Assembly (NCBI GenBank): GCA_003446605.1
Contig: DMDF01000186.1
Coordinates: 1-9,678 of the forward strand
Direction of reading: 5' to 3'
From: Anaerolineaceae bacterium
GTDB taxonomy: Bacteria; Chloroflexota; Anaerolineae; Anaerolineales; Anaerolineaceae
Length of the DNA: 9,678 bases
In this document: in pieces, positions 1-6,536 of the stretch
Layout of the letters: every line of letters begins with the position of its first letter
Numbering within the stretch: position 1 is the first letter of the stretch
Made by a program: the position numbers and the translations under genes
The notes under the pieces: model-generated
Told to the model about the DNA's origin: nothing
What the model saw: the letters and a program-made list of their open reading frames with translations, nothing else
Databases searched by the model: none

Positions 1-645
1 GGCTTCTGGATGGTCAGCTGGTTCAAGAATGAATTCGCACAAAATGAGCAGCGTGTTGCAAAAAATCGTGGTGTGGAAGTGGAGGAATTGTTCGATGACC
101 TGGTTGCTTCTGTCCCACCTGGCTCGTTGGGGTTGACATTGCAGCCTTACTGGTCACCCGGATTGAAAGACCCCGGTCCTGAGGCGAAAGGCGCCATCAT
201 CGGTTTTGGAGATGTGCACACCCGCGCTCATCTGTATCGCGCCATTCTGGAAGGTCTTGGTTACAGCCTGCGCGAAGGAGCAGAACGTACATCCAAGCGC
301 ACAAAGATACCTATTACAGAGATCCGCATTGCCGGTGGCGGCAGCCAGAGCCCGGCAGCCAACCAGCTTACCGCGGATATTTTTGGGTTGCCTGCCTCCA
401 ATCCCCATACCTATGAAGCCTCCGGTTTAGGAGCTGCCATGGACCTGGCGGTTGGGATGAAACTGCAGCCTGATTTTGAAACAGCGGTGTCAGAAATGAC
501 CCATACCGGTGAAACCTATGAACCGAACATGCAAAATCATCGCATCTACGATGACCTGTATCACCAAGTATATTGCAAGATGTACAAACTGCTCAAACCG
601 CTCTATGAGAATATCCGTGATATCACCGGTTATCCGGCAGACTGA
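1..645 (+). CDS. FGGY-family carbohydrate kinase, C-terminal part (5' end outside window)
   Basis: This is the C-terminal domain of a sugar kinase that phosphorylates a pentose, hexose or polyol with ATP in the cytoplasm. The reading frame is open from base 1 (residues GFWMVSW precede the first internal Met), so the start lies upstream and 214 residues are visible. Residues 65-93 (AIIGFGDVHTRAHLYRAILEG and following) match the second FGGY signature region. Residues 112-117 (GGGSQS) are the glycine-rich nucleotide-binding loop of the actin/hexokinase fold, followed by the usual ADIFGLP and EASGLGAAMDLAVG helices. The substrate cannot be read from this half. The family resemblance is to xylulokinase-like and YgcE-like kinases. 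It ends at TGA and converges on the histidine phosphatase. Confidence 0.9.
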   Translation, partial: GFWMVSWFKNEFAQNEQRVAKNRGVEVEELFDDLVASVPPGSLGLTLQPYWSPGLKDPGPEAKGAIIGFGDVHTRAHLYRAILEGLGYSLREGAERTSKRTKIPITEIRIAGGGSQSPAANQLTADIFGLPASNPHTYEASGLGAAMDLAVGMKLQPDFETAVSEMTHTGETYEPNMQNHRIYDDLYHQVYCKMYKLLKPLYENIRDITGYPAD

Positions 646-659
646 ATGGTATCTTTATT

Positions 660-688
660 AATAAACTACTCAACTGGAGCAGCTTATT
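660..688. terminator. Imperfect hairpin between convergent genes
   Basis: AATAA-A-CT-A-CTC (660-671) can pair with GAG-C-AG-C-TTATT (677-688) around a five-base loop, giving ten pairs with two mismatches. It sits between the stop of the kinase and the stop of the oppositely oriented phosphatase, where a shared terminator would be expected. The stem is AT-rich and there is no convincing T tract, so this is only a possible weak terminator. Confidence 0.3.
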
Positions 689-694
689 TGCCTT

Positions 695-1399
695 CTATGT
701 GATCAATTCCGCCGGGATAAAATGGTGACGGTTGAGATAGGGTATTTCGATAAATCCTTCTTGAAAATCAAATAAGGAAACTGCGCAGTTCATCATTTCA
801 AACCAGGCATTGGAATCTGGCGGCATATCCAGGATGCAGCGGGTCAAATGATTGAAGAATTCGGCATGGCTCACCAGTATTACAGCTTCGTCTGGATTCG
901 TATGTTTAGCCAGAAGGTCATCCAGCACCTTTCTGGCGCGTGCTGGGCGTTCTTCTCGTTCTTCATGGGGTTTATTCCACCAACCATCCTGTGGTACATT
1001 CTGGGGATATTGCAACAGCGGGTAATGCTCAGCAAAATAGGCTTTGCTCTTGCCTGGCAAGCCAATATGCTCCCCGGTTTCATCATTCTTGAGATAAATG
1101 CCCCCTGCTTCATGGATAAGCGCATGACCGATCAGGGGTAGATCGCAGCGCTGTGCAATGGCAGAGCCAGTGGCAACCGTGCGTTCCATCAAGCTGCAAT
1201 AGAGTGTGACACGGTCTCCCCCCTGCCCATCCGCCTGCATTTCCTGCAACTGCTGGTAGATAAAATCCGCCATATATGGCAACTGTGCTAACCCTGTTTT
1301 GGATAAAGGAGGGTCTTCATTTCTGCCATCGTAAGAACCGGATTCTTGATAGAGTGCATTGTTGGCTGACTGGGCGTGGCGTACATAAAATAAAAGCAT
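695..1399 (-). CDS. Histidine phosphatase family protein (phosphoglycerate mutase-like)
   Basis: This 234-residue protein belongs to the histidine phosphatase superfamily, whose members remove or transfer phosphate through a phosphohistidine. The catalytic motif is at the very N-terminus: VRHAQS with nucleophile His8 next to Arg7 (RHAQS in place of the usual RHGET/RHGQT). Arg73 (in SLMERTVATG) fits the second phosphate-pocket Arg. Glu97 (HEAGG) is the likely proton donor and VSHAEF with His178 is the second catalytic His. The insert at about 100-150 is longer than in small members. The start ATG is preceded by AAGGAG about eleven bases upstream. The physiological substrate cannot be told from sequence; mutase, fructose-bisphosphatase-like and broad phosphatase roles all remain possible. 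It is divergent from aspS across 136 bases. Confidence 0.88.
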   Translation of the reverse strand: MLLFYVRHAQSANNALYQESGSYDGRNEDPPLSKTGLAQLPYMADFIYQQLQEMQADGQGGDRVTLYCSLMERTVATGSAIAQRCDLPLIGHALIHEAGGIYLKNDETGEHIGLPGKSKAYFAEHYPLLQYPQNVPQDGWWNKPHEEREERPARARKVLDDLLAKHTNPDEAVILVSHAEFFNHLTRCILDMPPDSNAWFEMMNCAVSLFDFQEGFIEIPYLNRHHFIPAELIT

Positions 1400-1434
1400 G
1401 AAATAAAAAGCTCCTTATTGAAATTACAAACTCT

Positions 1435-1440
1435 ATTGTA
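1435..1440 (-). promoter_or_regulatory. Possible -10 element for the histidine phosphatase gene
   Basis: On the minus strand TACAAT lies 35 bases upstream of the start codon, giving a leader of about 29 bases. The matching -35 region (GTGAAA or TGAAAG at 17-18 bases) is poor. Offered as a weak candidate only; I see no equally good candidate for aspS on the other side. Confidence 0.27.
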
Positions 1441-1535
1441 ATCGAATCATAGCTTACCTTTCACGAGGAACAATCACTTTATCACGTGCTAAAATTGATT
1501 TATTTTTCATTGGCAAGATAACGATAGGAGAGTGT

Positions 1536-3308
1536 ATGTATAAAACGCACGGATGTGGTGATCTTCGGGAAGAACATATAGGTGAAAAAGTAACTCTGGC
1601 AGGTTGGGTTCACCGTCGTCGCGATCATGGAGGAGTGACATTCATTGATCTACGTGACTCTTCAGGAAGAGTACAGGTTGTTTTTAATTCTAAATCCATC
1701 TCTCAAACTCTGATCGAAAAAATTCGCCTTGAGTGGGTATTGCAAGTAACAGGAATTGTCTGCCTGCGCCCTGCTGGGTCAGAAAACCCAAATTTACCAA
1801 CCGGAACCATTGAAGTCAGCGCGATAGGTTGTGAAATCTTAAATCCAGCGAAAGCACTCCCCTTTCCCATTAATGATGAAGAAATGATTGATGAAAATAT
1901 CCGCCTTACATATCGTTACCTCGACCTGAGACGGGAACGAATGCATCAAAACCTAATATTACGTCACCGTGTCATTAAGTTTATGCGCGACTATCTGGAT
2001 GCGCATAACTTCATTGAAATTGAGACTCCCATGCTTTTCAAAACAACCCCTGAAGGAGCCCGTGATTATCTTGTGCCTTCACGGCTTTATCCTGGAAAGT
2101 TTTACGCTCTCCCTCAATCTCCACAACAATTAAAACAACTCCTTCAGGTAGCGGGGTTTGAACGATATTTTCAAATTGCCCGTTGTTTTCGCGATGAAGA
2201 TCTGCGTGGTGATCGCCAACCTGAATTTACACAGCTTGACATTGAAATGTCCTTTGTCACTCGGGATGATATTCTTACCTTAGTGGAGGATTTGTTTACA
2301 AACCTGGTTGTTTCGGTTACTCCAAAGAAGAAATTATTATTCTCTCCCTGGCAAATACTTACTTATACTGAAGCATTGGACCGTTTTGGAACCGATAAAC
2401 CCGATCTGCGCTTTGGAATGGAGTTACACGACGTTTCAGATGTATTGAAAAACAGCGAATTTCAGATATTCAAAAATGCACTAATTGCAGGTGAAGTTAT
2501 CAAGTGTATTCTCGCGCCAGGTTGTGCAGACTATTCGCGTAAAAAAATTGATGAAATCATCTCTTTCGCCAAAGAACAGGGAGCAAAAGGAGTTATCACA
2601 TTGGCACTAAGCCCTGATGGGGTTAAGGGGACCCTGCAGAAATTCATCACTTCTTCCGAAGTAGATACACTATGCACACAGACAGGCGCTCAACAAGGAG
2701 ATCTTATCCTTTTTGTGGCTGACCGTAAAAGTATCGTTAATAAAGTTCTTGGCGCATTACGTTTGTTTTTACGCGATCGCTTGAAATTAATAACATCAGA
2801 TGCAATGGCTTTCGCCTGGGTGGTTGATTTTCCCATGTTCGAATGGAACGAAGAGGAAAAGAAATGGGATGCAGCCCATCATCCCTTTACCATGCCTAAA
2901 AAAGAAGATCTTCCAAAGCTTGACTCCGACCCAGCTTCTGTCTTATCAGACGCCTATGACATGGTTTGCAACGGCTACGAGCTAGCATCGGGTTCGATCC
3001 GTATTCATGATCGCGCGGTACAAACCAGAATATTTCAAATACTTGGTCTTAGTGACGAAGAAATCCGGGGTAAATTTGGTCATATTTTAGAAGCATTTGA
3101 ATTTGGTGCCCCTCCGCATGGTGGAATTGCACCCGGGGTTGATCGTCTTGTGATGTTGCTGGCAGATGAGGTAAACATCCGTGAAGTGATCGCTTTCCCT
3201 AAAAATCAATCTGCGCGAGATCTGATGGCTGATGCCCCTTCATCTGCGACTGACAAACAACTTTCTGAACTTCACATCCGCCTTGATGTATCCGATGAAG
3301 AACTATGA
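1536..3308 (+). CDS. aspS: Aspartyl-tRNA synthetase (probably non-discriminating, Asp/Asn)
   Basis: Class II synthetase that charges tRNA-Asp with aspartate. It has 590 residues, the usual size for the bacterial type. The N-terminal OB-fold anticodon-binding domain (about 1-105) contains WVHRRRDHGGVTFIDLRD. The catalytic core has motif 1 around FIEIETPML (159-167), TPEGARDYLVPSR (171-183), QSPQQLKQLL (194-203), motif 2 from about 211 (YFQIARCFRDEDLRGDRQPE) and motif 3 GGIAPGVDRLVMLL (529-542). A GAD insertion of about 290-415 separates the two parts, as in other bacterial AspRS. His31 followed by Gly-Gly resembles non-discriminating enzymes that also make Asp-tRNA-Asn, whereas E. coli has Leu there; this is inference. 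The start is well supported by AGGAG five bases before the ATG. It is followed by tRNA-Arg. Confidence 0.97.
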   Translation: MYKTHGCGDLREEHIGEKVTLAGWVHRRRDHGGVTFIDLRDSSGRVQVVFNSKSISQTLIEKIRLEWVLQVTGIVCLRPAGSENPNLPTGTIEVSAIGCEILNPAKALPFPINDEEMIDENIRLTYRYLDLRRERMHQNLILRHRVIKFMRDYLDAHNFIEIETPMLFKTTPEGARDYLVPSRLYPGKFYALPQSPQQLKQLLQVAGFERYFQIARCFRDEDLRGDRQPEFTQLDIEMSFVTRDDILTLVEDLFTNLVVSVTPKKKLLFSPWQILTYTEALDRFGTDKPDLRFGMELHDVSDVLKNSEFQIFKNALIAGEVIKCILAPGCADYSRKKIDEIISFAKEQGAKGVITLALSPDGVKGTLQKFITSSEVDTLCTQTGAQQGDLILFVADRKSIVNKVLGALRLFLRDRLKLITSDAMAFAWVVDFPMFEWNEEEKKWDAAHHPFTMPKKEDLPKLDSDPASVLSDAYDMVCNGYELASGSIRIHDRAVQTRIFQILGLSDEEIRGKFGHILEAFEFGAPPHGGIAPGVDRLVMLLADEVNIREVIAFPKNQSARDLMADAPSSATDKQLSELHIRLDVSDEEL

Positions 3309-3338
3309 CTCATCATCGTTTGAAGATTGATTCGCGCT

Positions 3339-3367
3339 TTCCGCTGTAAAGGCTTGCGTGGTAAAAT
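3339..3367 (+). promoter_or_regulatory. Possible promoter of tRNA-Arg
   Basis: TAAAAT (3362-3367) is a fair -10 box, with TTCCGC (3339-3344) seventeen bases upstream as a weak -35. The predicted start point lies about ten bases before the mature 5' end of the tRNA. The -35 is poor, and the tRNA could instead be read through from aspS. Confidence 0.33.
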
Positions 3368-3384
3368 GGGCTGGCGTATGAAAA

Positions 3385-3456
3385 GTCCCTGTAGCTCAGT
3401 GGATAGAGCGCTGGCCTCCGGAGCCTGAGGCGGGAGTTCGAGTCTCCCCAGGGACG
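3385..3456 (+). tRNA. tRNA-Arg (anticodon CCG)
   Basis: A 72-base cloverleaf can be folded by hand. The acceptor stem is GTCCCTG (3385-3391) with CAGGGAC (3449-3455), discriminator G3456. The D stem is GCTC/GAGC (3394-3397 with 3406-3409) around AGTGGATA. The anticodon stem is CTGGC/GCCTG (3411-3415, 3423-3427) around loop CTCCGGA, with anticodon CCG at 3418-3420, reading the Arg codon CGG. The variable loop is AGGC, and the T arm GGGAG-TTCGAGT-CTCCC occupies 3432-3448. All stems are perfect except a U-U opposition at positions 28/42. The 3' CCA is not encoded (CTAT follows the discriminator), so it must be added by the CCA-adding enzyme. Confidence 0.95.
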
Positions 3457-3501
3457 CTATATCCCGCTTCACCTGATCACCCATAAAAGGAGCAATTGTA
3501 C

Positions 3502-4539
3502 ATGAAAGTTTATATCAGCGGCATCAGCGGTTTTCTCAGCATCAACATGGTGCGTTATCTGCTGGCAAAAGGAGTAACTGAAATTTCCGGTATCGATCTG
3601 GTCAATTTTGATTATCCGGAACGCGATAAGATCGATTTTACCCAGGGTGATATCCGTGATAAGGAAGCGGTGCGCAAGAGCATGGCTGGCGCGGATATGG
3701 TCATCCACACCGCCGCCGCGCTACCGCTGTATACCCCTGAAGATATTTACACCACAGATGTGGTCGGCACCCGCAACCTGCTGGAACAGGCACAGGAATA
3801 TGGGGTGAAGCGCTTCATTCATATCTCCTCCACAGCGGTATATGGCGTACCTGACCATCATCCTTTATATGAGACCGATCCGGTTCAGGGTGTGGGTCCT
3901 TACGGGGAGGCAAAAGTCCAGGCAGAAGCTGTTTGTGAGGAATTTCGCAGGGATGGCATGTGTGTGCCTATCATCCGTCCTAAATCATTTGTGGGACCTG
4001 AACGGCTGGGCGTATTCGCCATCTTTTATGAGTGGGCTTCAGATGGCAAGAACTTCCCCAACATCGGAAATGGCAAGAATCACTACCAGCTGCTGGATGT
4101 GGAAGATCTGTGCGCTGCGATCTACGCCTGCATAACCCTGCCTGTTTCCAAGGTTAATGACACTTTCAATATCGGGGCGGCAGAATTCACCACCATGCGG
4201 GAAGATTACCAGGCGGTGCTGGATGAGGCTGGTTTTGGTAAACGCATCGTTCCTTTCCCTGCCAAACCGGTCATCGCCGTCTTGAAAGTGCTTGAAGCGC
4301 TGCATCTTTCTCCCCTGTATCCATGGATCTATGAAACCGCAGCAAAAGATTCCTTTGTTTCCATCGAAAAAGCTCAACAGCAGATCGACTTTGCGCCACA
4401 GCATTCCAACAAAGATGCCATGATCCGCAACTACCGCTGGTATCTGGAGAACAAGGACAAACTCAGTGGCGAGGAAGGCGTCAGCCACCGTGTGCCATGG
4501 AAGCAAAAAGCCCTCAAATGGGCAAAGGTTTTCTTCTAG
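3502..4539 (+). CDS. NAD-dependent epimerase/dehydratase (extended SDR)
   Basis: A 345-residue cytoplasmic oxidoreductase of the extended short-chain dehydrogenase family, which typically acts on nucleotide sugars or related sugar substrates. The N-terminal Rossmann motif is SGISGFLS (6-13), in which the third glycine of the usual GxxGxxG is Ser13. DIRD (50-53) and HTAA (69-72) are typical NAD-contact elements. The catalytic triad is visible as ISSTAVYG (Ser109/Ser110/Thr111) with Tyr134 and Lys138 in YGEAK. Further conserved pieces are IIRPKSFVGP and LLDVEDLCAAI. I prefer the ATG at 3502 to the in-frame TTG at 3496 because AAGGAG (3487-3492) is nine bases from the ATG but only three from the TTG. 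The substrate is not deducible. The gene is GC-richer than the methyltransferase downstream. Confidence 0.88.
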   Translation: MKVYISGISGFLSINMVRYLLAKGVTEISGIDLVNFDYPERDKIDFTQGDIRDKEAVRKSMAGADMVIHTAAALPLYTPEDIYTTDVVGTRNLLEQAQEYGVKRFIHISSTAVYGVPDHHPLYETDPVQGVGPYGEAKVQAEAVCEEFRRDGMCVPIIRPKSFVGPERLGVFAIFYEWASDGKNFPNIGNGKNHYQLLDVEDLCAAIYACITLPVSKVNDTFNIGAAEFTTMREDYQAVLDEAGFGKRIVPFPAKPVIAVLKVLEALHLSPLYPWIYETAAKDSFVSIEKAQQQIDFAPQHSNKDAMIRNYRWYLENKDKLSGEEGVSHRVPWKQKALKWAKVFF

Positions 4540-4544
4540 AATAT

Positions 4545-4566
4545 TTCAAGAATAGTGTTCAAGAAT
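4545..4566 (+). repeat. Short direct repeat at the start of the methyltransferase gene
   Basis: TTCAAGAAT occurs at 4545-4553 and again at 4558-4566, spaced by AGTG. The second copy runs into the start codon of the methyltransferase. No good ribosome binding site is present in between. It may be chance in AT-rich DNA, a small duplication, or a junction mark. Confidence 0.5.
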
Positions 4567-5284
4567 GAAACTAGTTTATCGATCTCCTATTTATCAATTT
4601 CTAGCTTTCCTGCAGCGCAATAACGAAATACCTGCAGGGAAGAAGACGGTTCTGGATTGCGGCGCAGGTGGATCAATCCCCCCACTCGGGCTTTTTTACG
4701 AATATGGGTTTACAACATACGGTATTGATATCTCCGATGATCAAATAGCGCTCGCGCATGCATTTGAAAGTAATCAAAATATGAATTTGAACATCCAAAA
4801 AGGAGATATGCGAGCAATCCCGTTTCTGGATGATCATTTTGATTTTGTATTTGAACTGTATTCCATAGTTCACCTTCCTAAAGACGATATTCGAAAAGCC
4901 CTTTTCGAGATGTACCGGGTTCTCAAACCCAATGGAGTCTGTTTTGTTAGTTTTATGTCAATGGATTGTTGGCCAATGGATGGAAAAGAGGAAAAATCAG
5001 GAGAATTCCATTGCAGAGAAAATGGTCAACAGGTCATCCATTCTGTTTTCAGCGATACAGAAGCATTGCAGTATTGTGAGAACTGGCAAATTTTATATAT
5101 GGTCAAGCAGTCTCTGCTTTCACCAGATGAAATTTCTCAAATGACTCTATCAGAATGGGAAAAATATTATTCCGACAATGAGATAGCAGTTGACCGGCAA
5201 GAATGGCTGAAAGTATATCCTCAGCGATTGGAACGTTGGAAAAATGTTCACATCTTTTTTATCTTGCGAAAAATGAAGCCTTGA
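4565..5284 (+). CDS. Class I SAM-dependent methyltransferase (Methyltransf_11-like)
   Basis: A 239-residue Rossmann-fold methyltransferase that should transfer a methyl group from S-adenosylmethionine to an unidentified small molecule. Motif I is VLDCGAGGSIPP (about 29-40), with the acidic ribose-binding residue in YGIDISD. The next strand carries GDMRAIPFLDDHFDFVFE, then the SIVHLP and FEMYRVLKPNGVCFVSF segments typical of the Methyltransf_11 group. The C-terminal third has no recognisable substrate domain. No Shine-Dalgarno sequence is visible: the frame upstream is closed by TAG at 4553-4555 and ATG 4565 is the only sensible start. The gene lies 25 bases after the epimerase and could be co-transcribed, but its codon use is clearly more AT-rich, which suggests a separate origin. 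Confidence 0.85.
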   Translation: MKLVYRSPIYQFLAFLQRNNEIPAGKKTVLDCGAGGSIPPLGLFYEYGFTTYGIDISDDQIALAHAFESNQNMNLNIQKGDMRAIPFLDDHFDFVFELYSIVHLPKDDIRKALFEMYRVLKPNGVCFVSFMSMDCWPMDGKEEKSGEFHCRENGQQVIHSVFSDTEALQYCENWQILYMVKQSLLSPDEISQMTLSEWEKYYSDNEIAVDRQEWLKVYPQRLERWKNVHIFFILRKMKP

Positions 5285-5296
5285 TTCTTTTCTATT

Positions 5297-5318
5297 GATG
5301 ATTTCGTAGTAAATCATC
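5297..5318. terminator. Hairpin between convergent genes (possible bidirectional terminator)
   Basis: GATGATTT (5297-5304) and AAATCATC (5311-5318) form a perfect eight-base-pair stem with a six-base loop. It lies 12 bases after the methyltransferase stop and overlaps the stop codon of the oppositely oriented transporter. The stem is AT-rich and not followed by a T run on either strand, so termination strength is doubtful although the position is right. Confidence 0.38.
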
Positions 5319-6219
5319 CCACCAACCCAAATACCAGCATCACACCCAAAATAGAAATGCTCGCACCCAGCACAGCTCGCCAGCTCACTTTCTCCCCACG
5401 CAACGCAGAAATCGGCAGAATGAAAATCGGACTGGTGGAAAGCAGTGTTTGTGCAATTCCTGCGGGCGCTCCCTGTACCGCCATCTGCTGCAACCACAAG
5501 CATAAGTAGGTTCCTACGAAGGCAGTTACGCAAAGCAGCTCCCAGGTCTGCTTCGCATTTTCCTCTTTCATCCAGCTGCCAAGTCTCTCGCGGCTTACTA
5601 CTTTCCAACCCAGCGTGAAGATGACTCCAGCTGCCAGGCGCAGCGCAGCGCTCTGCAGCGAGCTGATACCATCGATGGTCATCACGGAGCGAGAAAGTAC
5701 CAATCCAATCGCTTGACCCAAAGAAGCCAGCGTTCCCAACAGGATACCTCTTGCCAACACCTTTTTATCCTGATCGGACTTCTCTTGCGGAGTGCGTTCT
5801 GTCACTACCCAGGCAACACCCCCTACGGTGATGAAAATGCCCACCCACGAGATCAACGGCAGCGCTTCACCCAGGAATATCCAACCGATCAAAGCGGTCA
5901 TGGGGGGCGCTAACGCGAAGAGCAACAGCGCCCGCCGCGAACCAATATCCTTTAAACCATAGAAATAAGCTGTATCCCCCAGACCAATACCGATAACACC
6001 ACTCAGCAACAGCGTGCGCACGACACTCCAGTTCAATCCTGACAGATCCTCTCCTAACACAATTGAGGTGCCCAGCAGCAACACAATTGCAATGCTGCCC
6101 TTGAGGATATTCAATTCTTTGGGGGGAATGCGGTGAGTGAGATTTTCTAACAGCGAAGCGGAGACTGCCCATAGCAGGGCAGCTGTCAAAGCGAATAGTT
6201 CACTGCGCAATATCTCCAT
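5314..6219 (-). CDS. EamA/DMT-superfamily membrane transporter
   Basis: A 301-residue inner-membrane protein of the drug/metabolite transporter superfamily, usually exporters of amino acids, nucleosides or other metabolites. It is the two-repeat form with about ten hydrophobic segments. The first EamA repeat runs from ALTAALLWAVSASLL to the end of IGWIFLGEALP and GIFITVGGVAWVV. A charged linker TERTPQEKSDQDKK follows. The second repeat runs from ILLGTLASLGQAIGL to LGASISILGVMLVFGL at the C-terminus, including LLSTSPIFILPIS and GEKVSWRA. I start it at the ATG at 6219 because GGAG lies eight bases upstream; the longer frame to 6270 would add a hydrophilic 17-residue leader without a binding site. 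It is a single gene convergent with the methyltransferase. The substrate is unknown. Confidence 0.87.
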   Translation of the reverse strand: MEILRSELFALTAALLWAVSASLLENLTHRIPPKELNILKGSIAIVLLLGTSIVLGEDLSGLNWSVVRTLLLSGVIGIGLGDTAYFYGLKDIGSRRALLLFALAPPMTALIGWIFLGEALPLISWVGIFITVGGVAWVVTERTPQEKSDQDKKVLARGILLGTLASLGQAIGLVLSRSVMTIDGISSLQSAALRLAAGVIFTLGWKVVSRERLGSWMKEENAKQTWELLCVTAFVGTYLCLWLQQMAVQGAPAGIAQTLLSTSPIFILPISALRGEKVSWRAVLGASISILGVMLVFGLVG

Positions 6220-6260
6220 GAAGTTGGCTCCGGTGTTTTTTATACAATGAAAACGCAGGG

Positions 6261-6269
6261 AGTATATCA
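6261..6269 (-). promoter_or_regulatory. Extended -10 promoter candidate for the EamA transporter
   Basis: On the minus strand TGATATACT reads as an extended -10 (TGn followed by TATACT), with a predicted start about 35 bases upstream of the transporter start codon. No good -35 is present, as is common for extended -10 promoters. Confidence 0.4.
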
Positions 6270-6310
6270 CGCAACATCAAAAAACGACCAGAATTTTTAA
6301 GATACCATCA

Positions 6311-6336
6311 GTGTTCATTTACCTGGTGAACACCAG
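6311..6336. promoter_or_regulatory. Nested palindromes, possible second GntR/FadR-type operator
   Basis: Two inverted repeats overlap here: GTGTTCA (6311-6317) with TGAACAC (6327-6333), and CTGGT (6323-6327) with ACCAG (6332-6336) separated by GAAC. The second has the TGGT...ACCA half-sites found in the operator in front of the GntR gene, but with a four-base instead of a three-base spacer. It lies between the end of the glycyl-radical operon and the transporter, about 70 bases upstream of the transporter's predicted start point. No T tract follows on either strand, so it does not look like a terminator. Confidence 0.4.
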
Positions 6337-6391
6337 TCTCGTATCTCGCGATTTGCAAAATAATTATTTGTATAGAGGAATGCTCTTCAAT

Positions 6392-6523
6392 TCAATTTTT
6401 GGATAGATCTGTCCTGCGATGGGCGGCATGGAATACCCCCAGCGCCCCCACTTTCAGCTCCACATTCAGGTCTTGAATATCCTGTTTGGTAAACTCCTGT
6501 GAAAGGGGTAAGTCGCGTTCCAT
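6392..6523 (-). pseudogene. Short ORF after the activase, probably the truncated start of a gene
   Basis: A 43-codon frame begins at ATG 6523, nine bases after AAAAGG and 13 bases after the activase stop. An alternative ATG at 6530-6532 would add three residues but lies directly on the AAGG. The product starts MERDLPLSQEFTKQDIQDL and continues with VELKVGALGVFHAAHRRTD to the stop. The binding site and the sensible hydrophilic N-terminus suggest genuine translation. The LKVGALGVF stretch reads like the first beta strand of a small flavin or pyridoxamine-oxidase-like barrel that then breaks off. That family suggestion is weak inference. No continuation was found in other frames of the 120 bases downstream. 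It may equally be a real small protein. Confidence 0.4.
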
Positions 6524-6536
6524 GGATTCCATCCTT

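Noticed and set aside
1495..1521. Possible aspS promoter TTGATT with AGATAA
   Set aside because: The -10 match is poor and the spacing short; no site here stands out from AT-rich background.
3309..3340. Possible terminator after aspS (ATCATC...GATTGAT)
   Set aside because: The stem is short and imperfect and lacks a T tract; read-through into the tRNA is possible.
4039..4506. 155-codon minus-strand frame opposite the epimerase
   Set aside because: It is antisense to a gene with clear catalytic motifs, has no recognisable domain and no ribosome binding site.
5150..5608. 152-codon minus-strand frame over the transporter and methyltransferase ends
   Set aside because: It overlaps two well-supported genes in another frame and its Cys/Gly-rich composition looks like an out-of-frame reading of membrane-protein codons.
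6373..6386. AGAG...CTCT hairpin as terminator of the glycyl-radical operon
   Set aside because: The stem has only four pairs and the following sequence has no clean T run.
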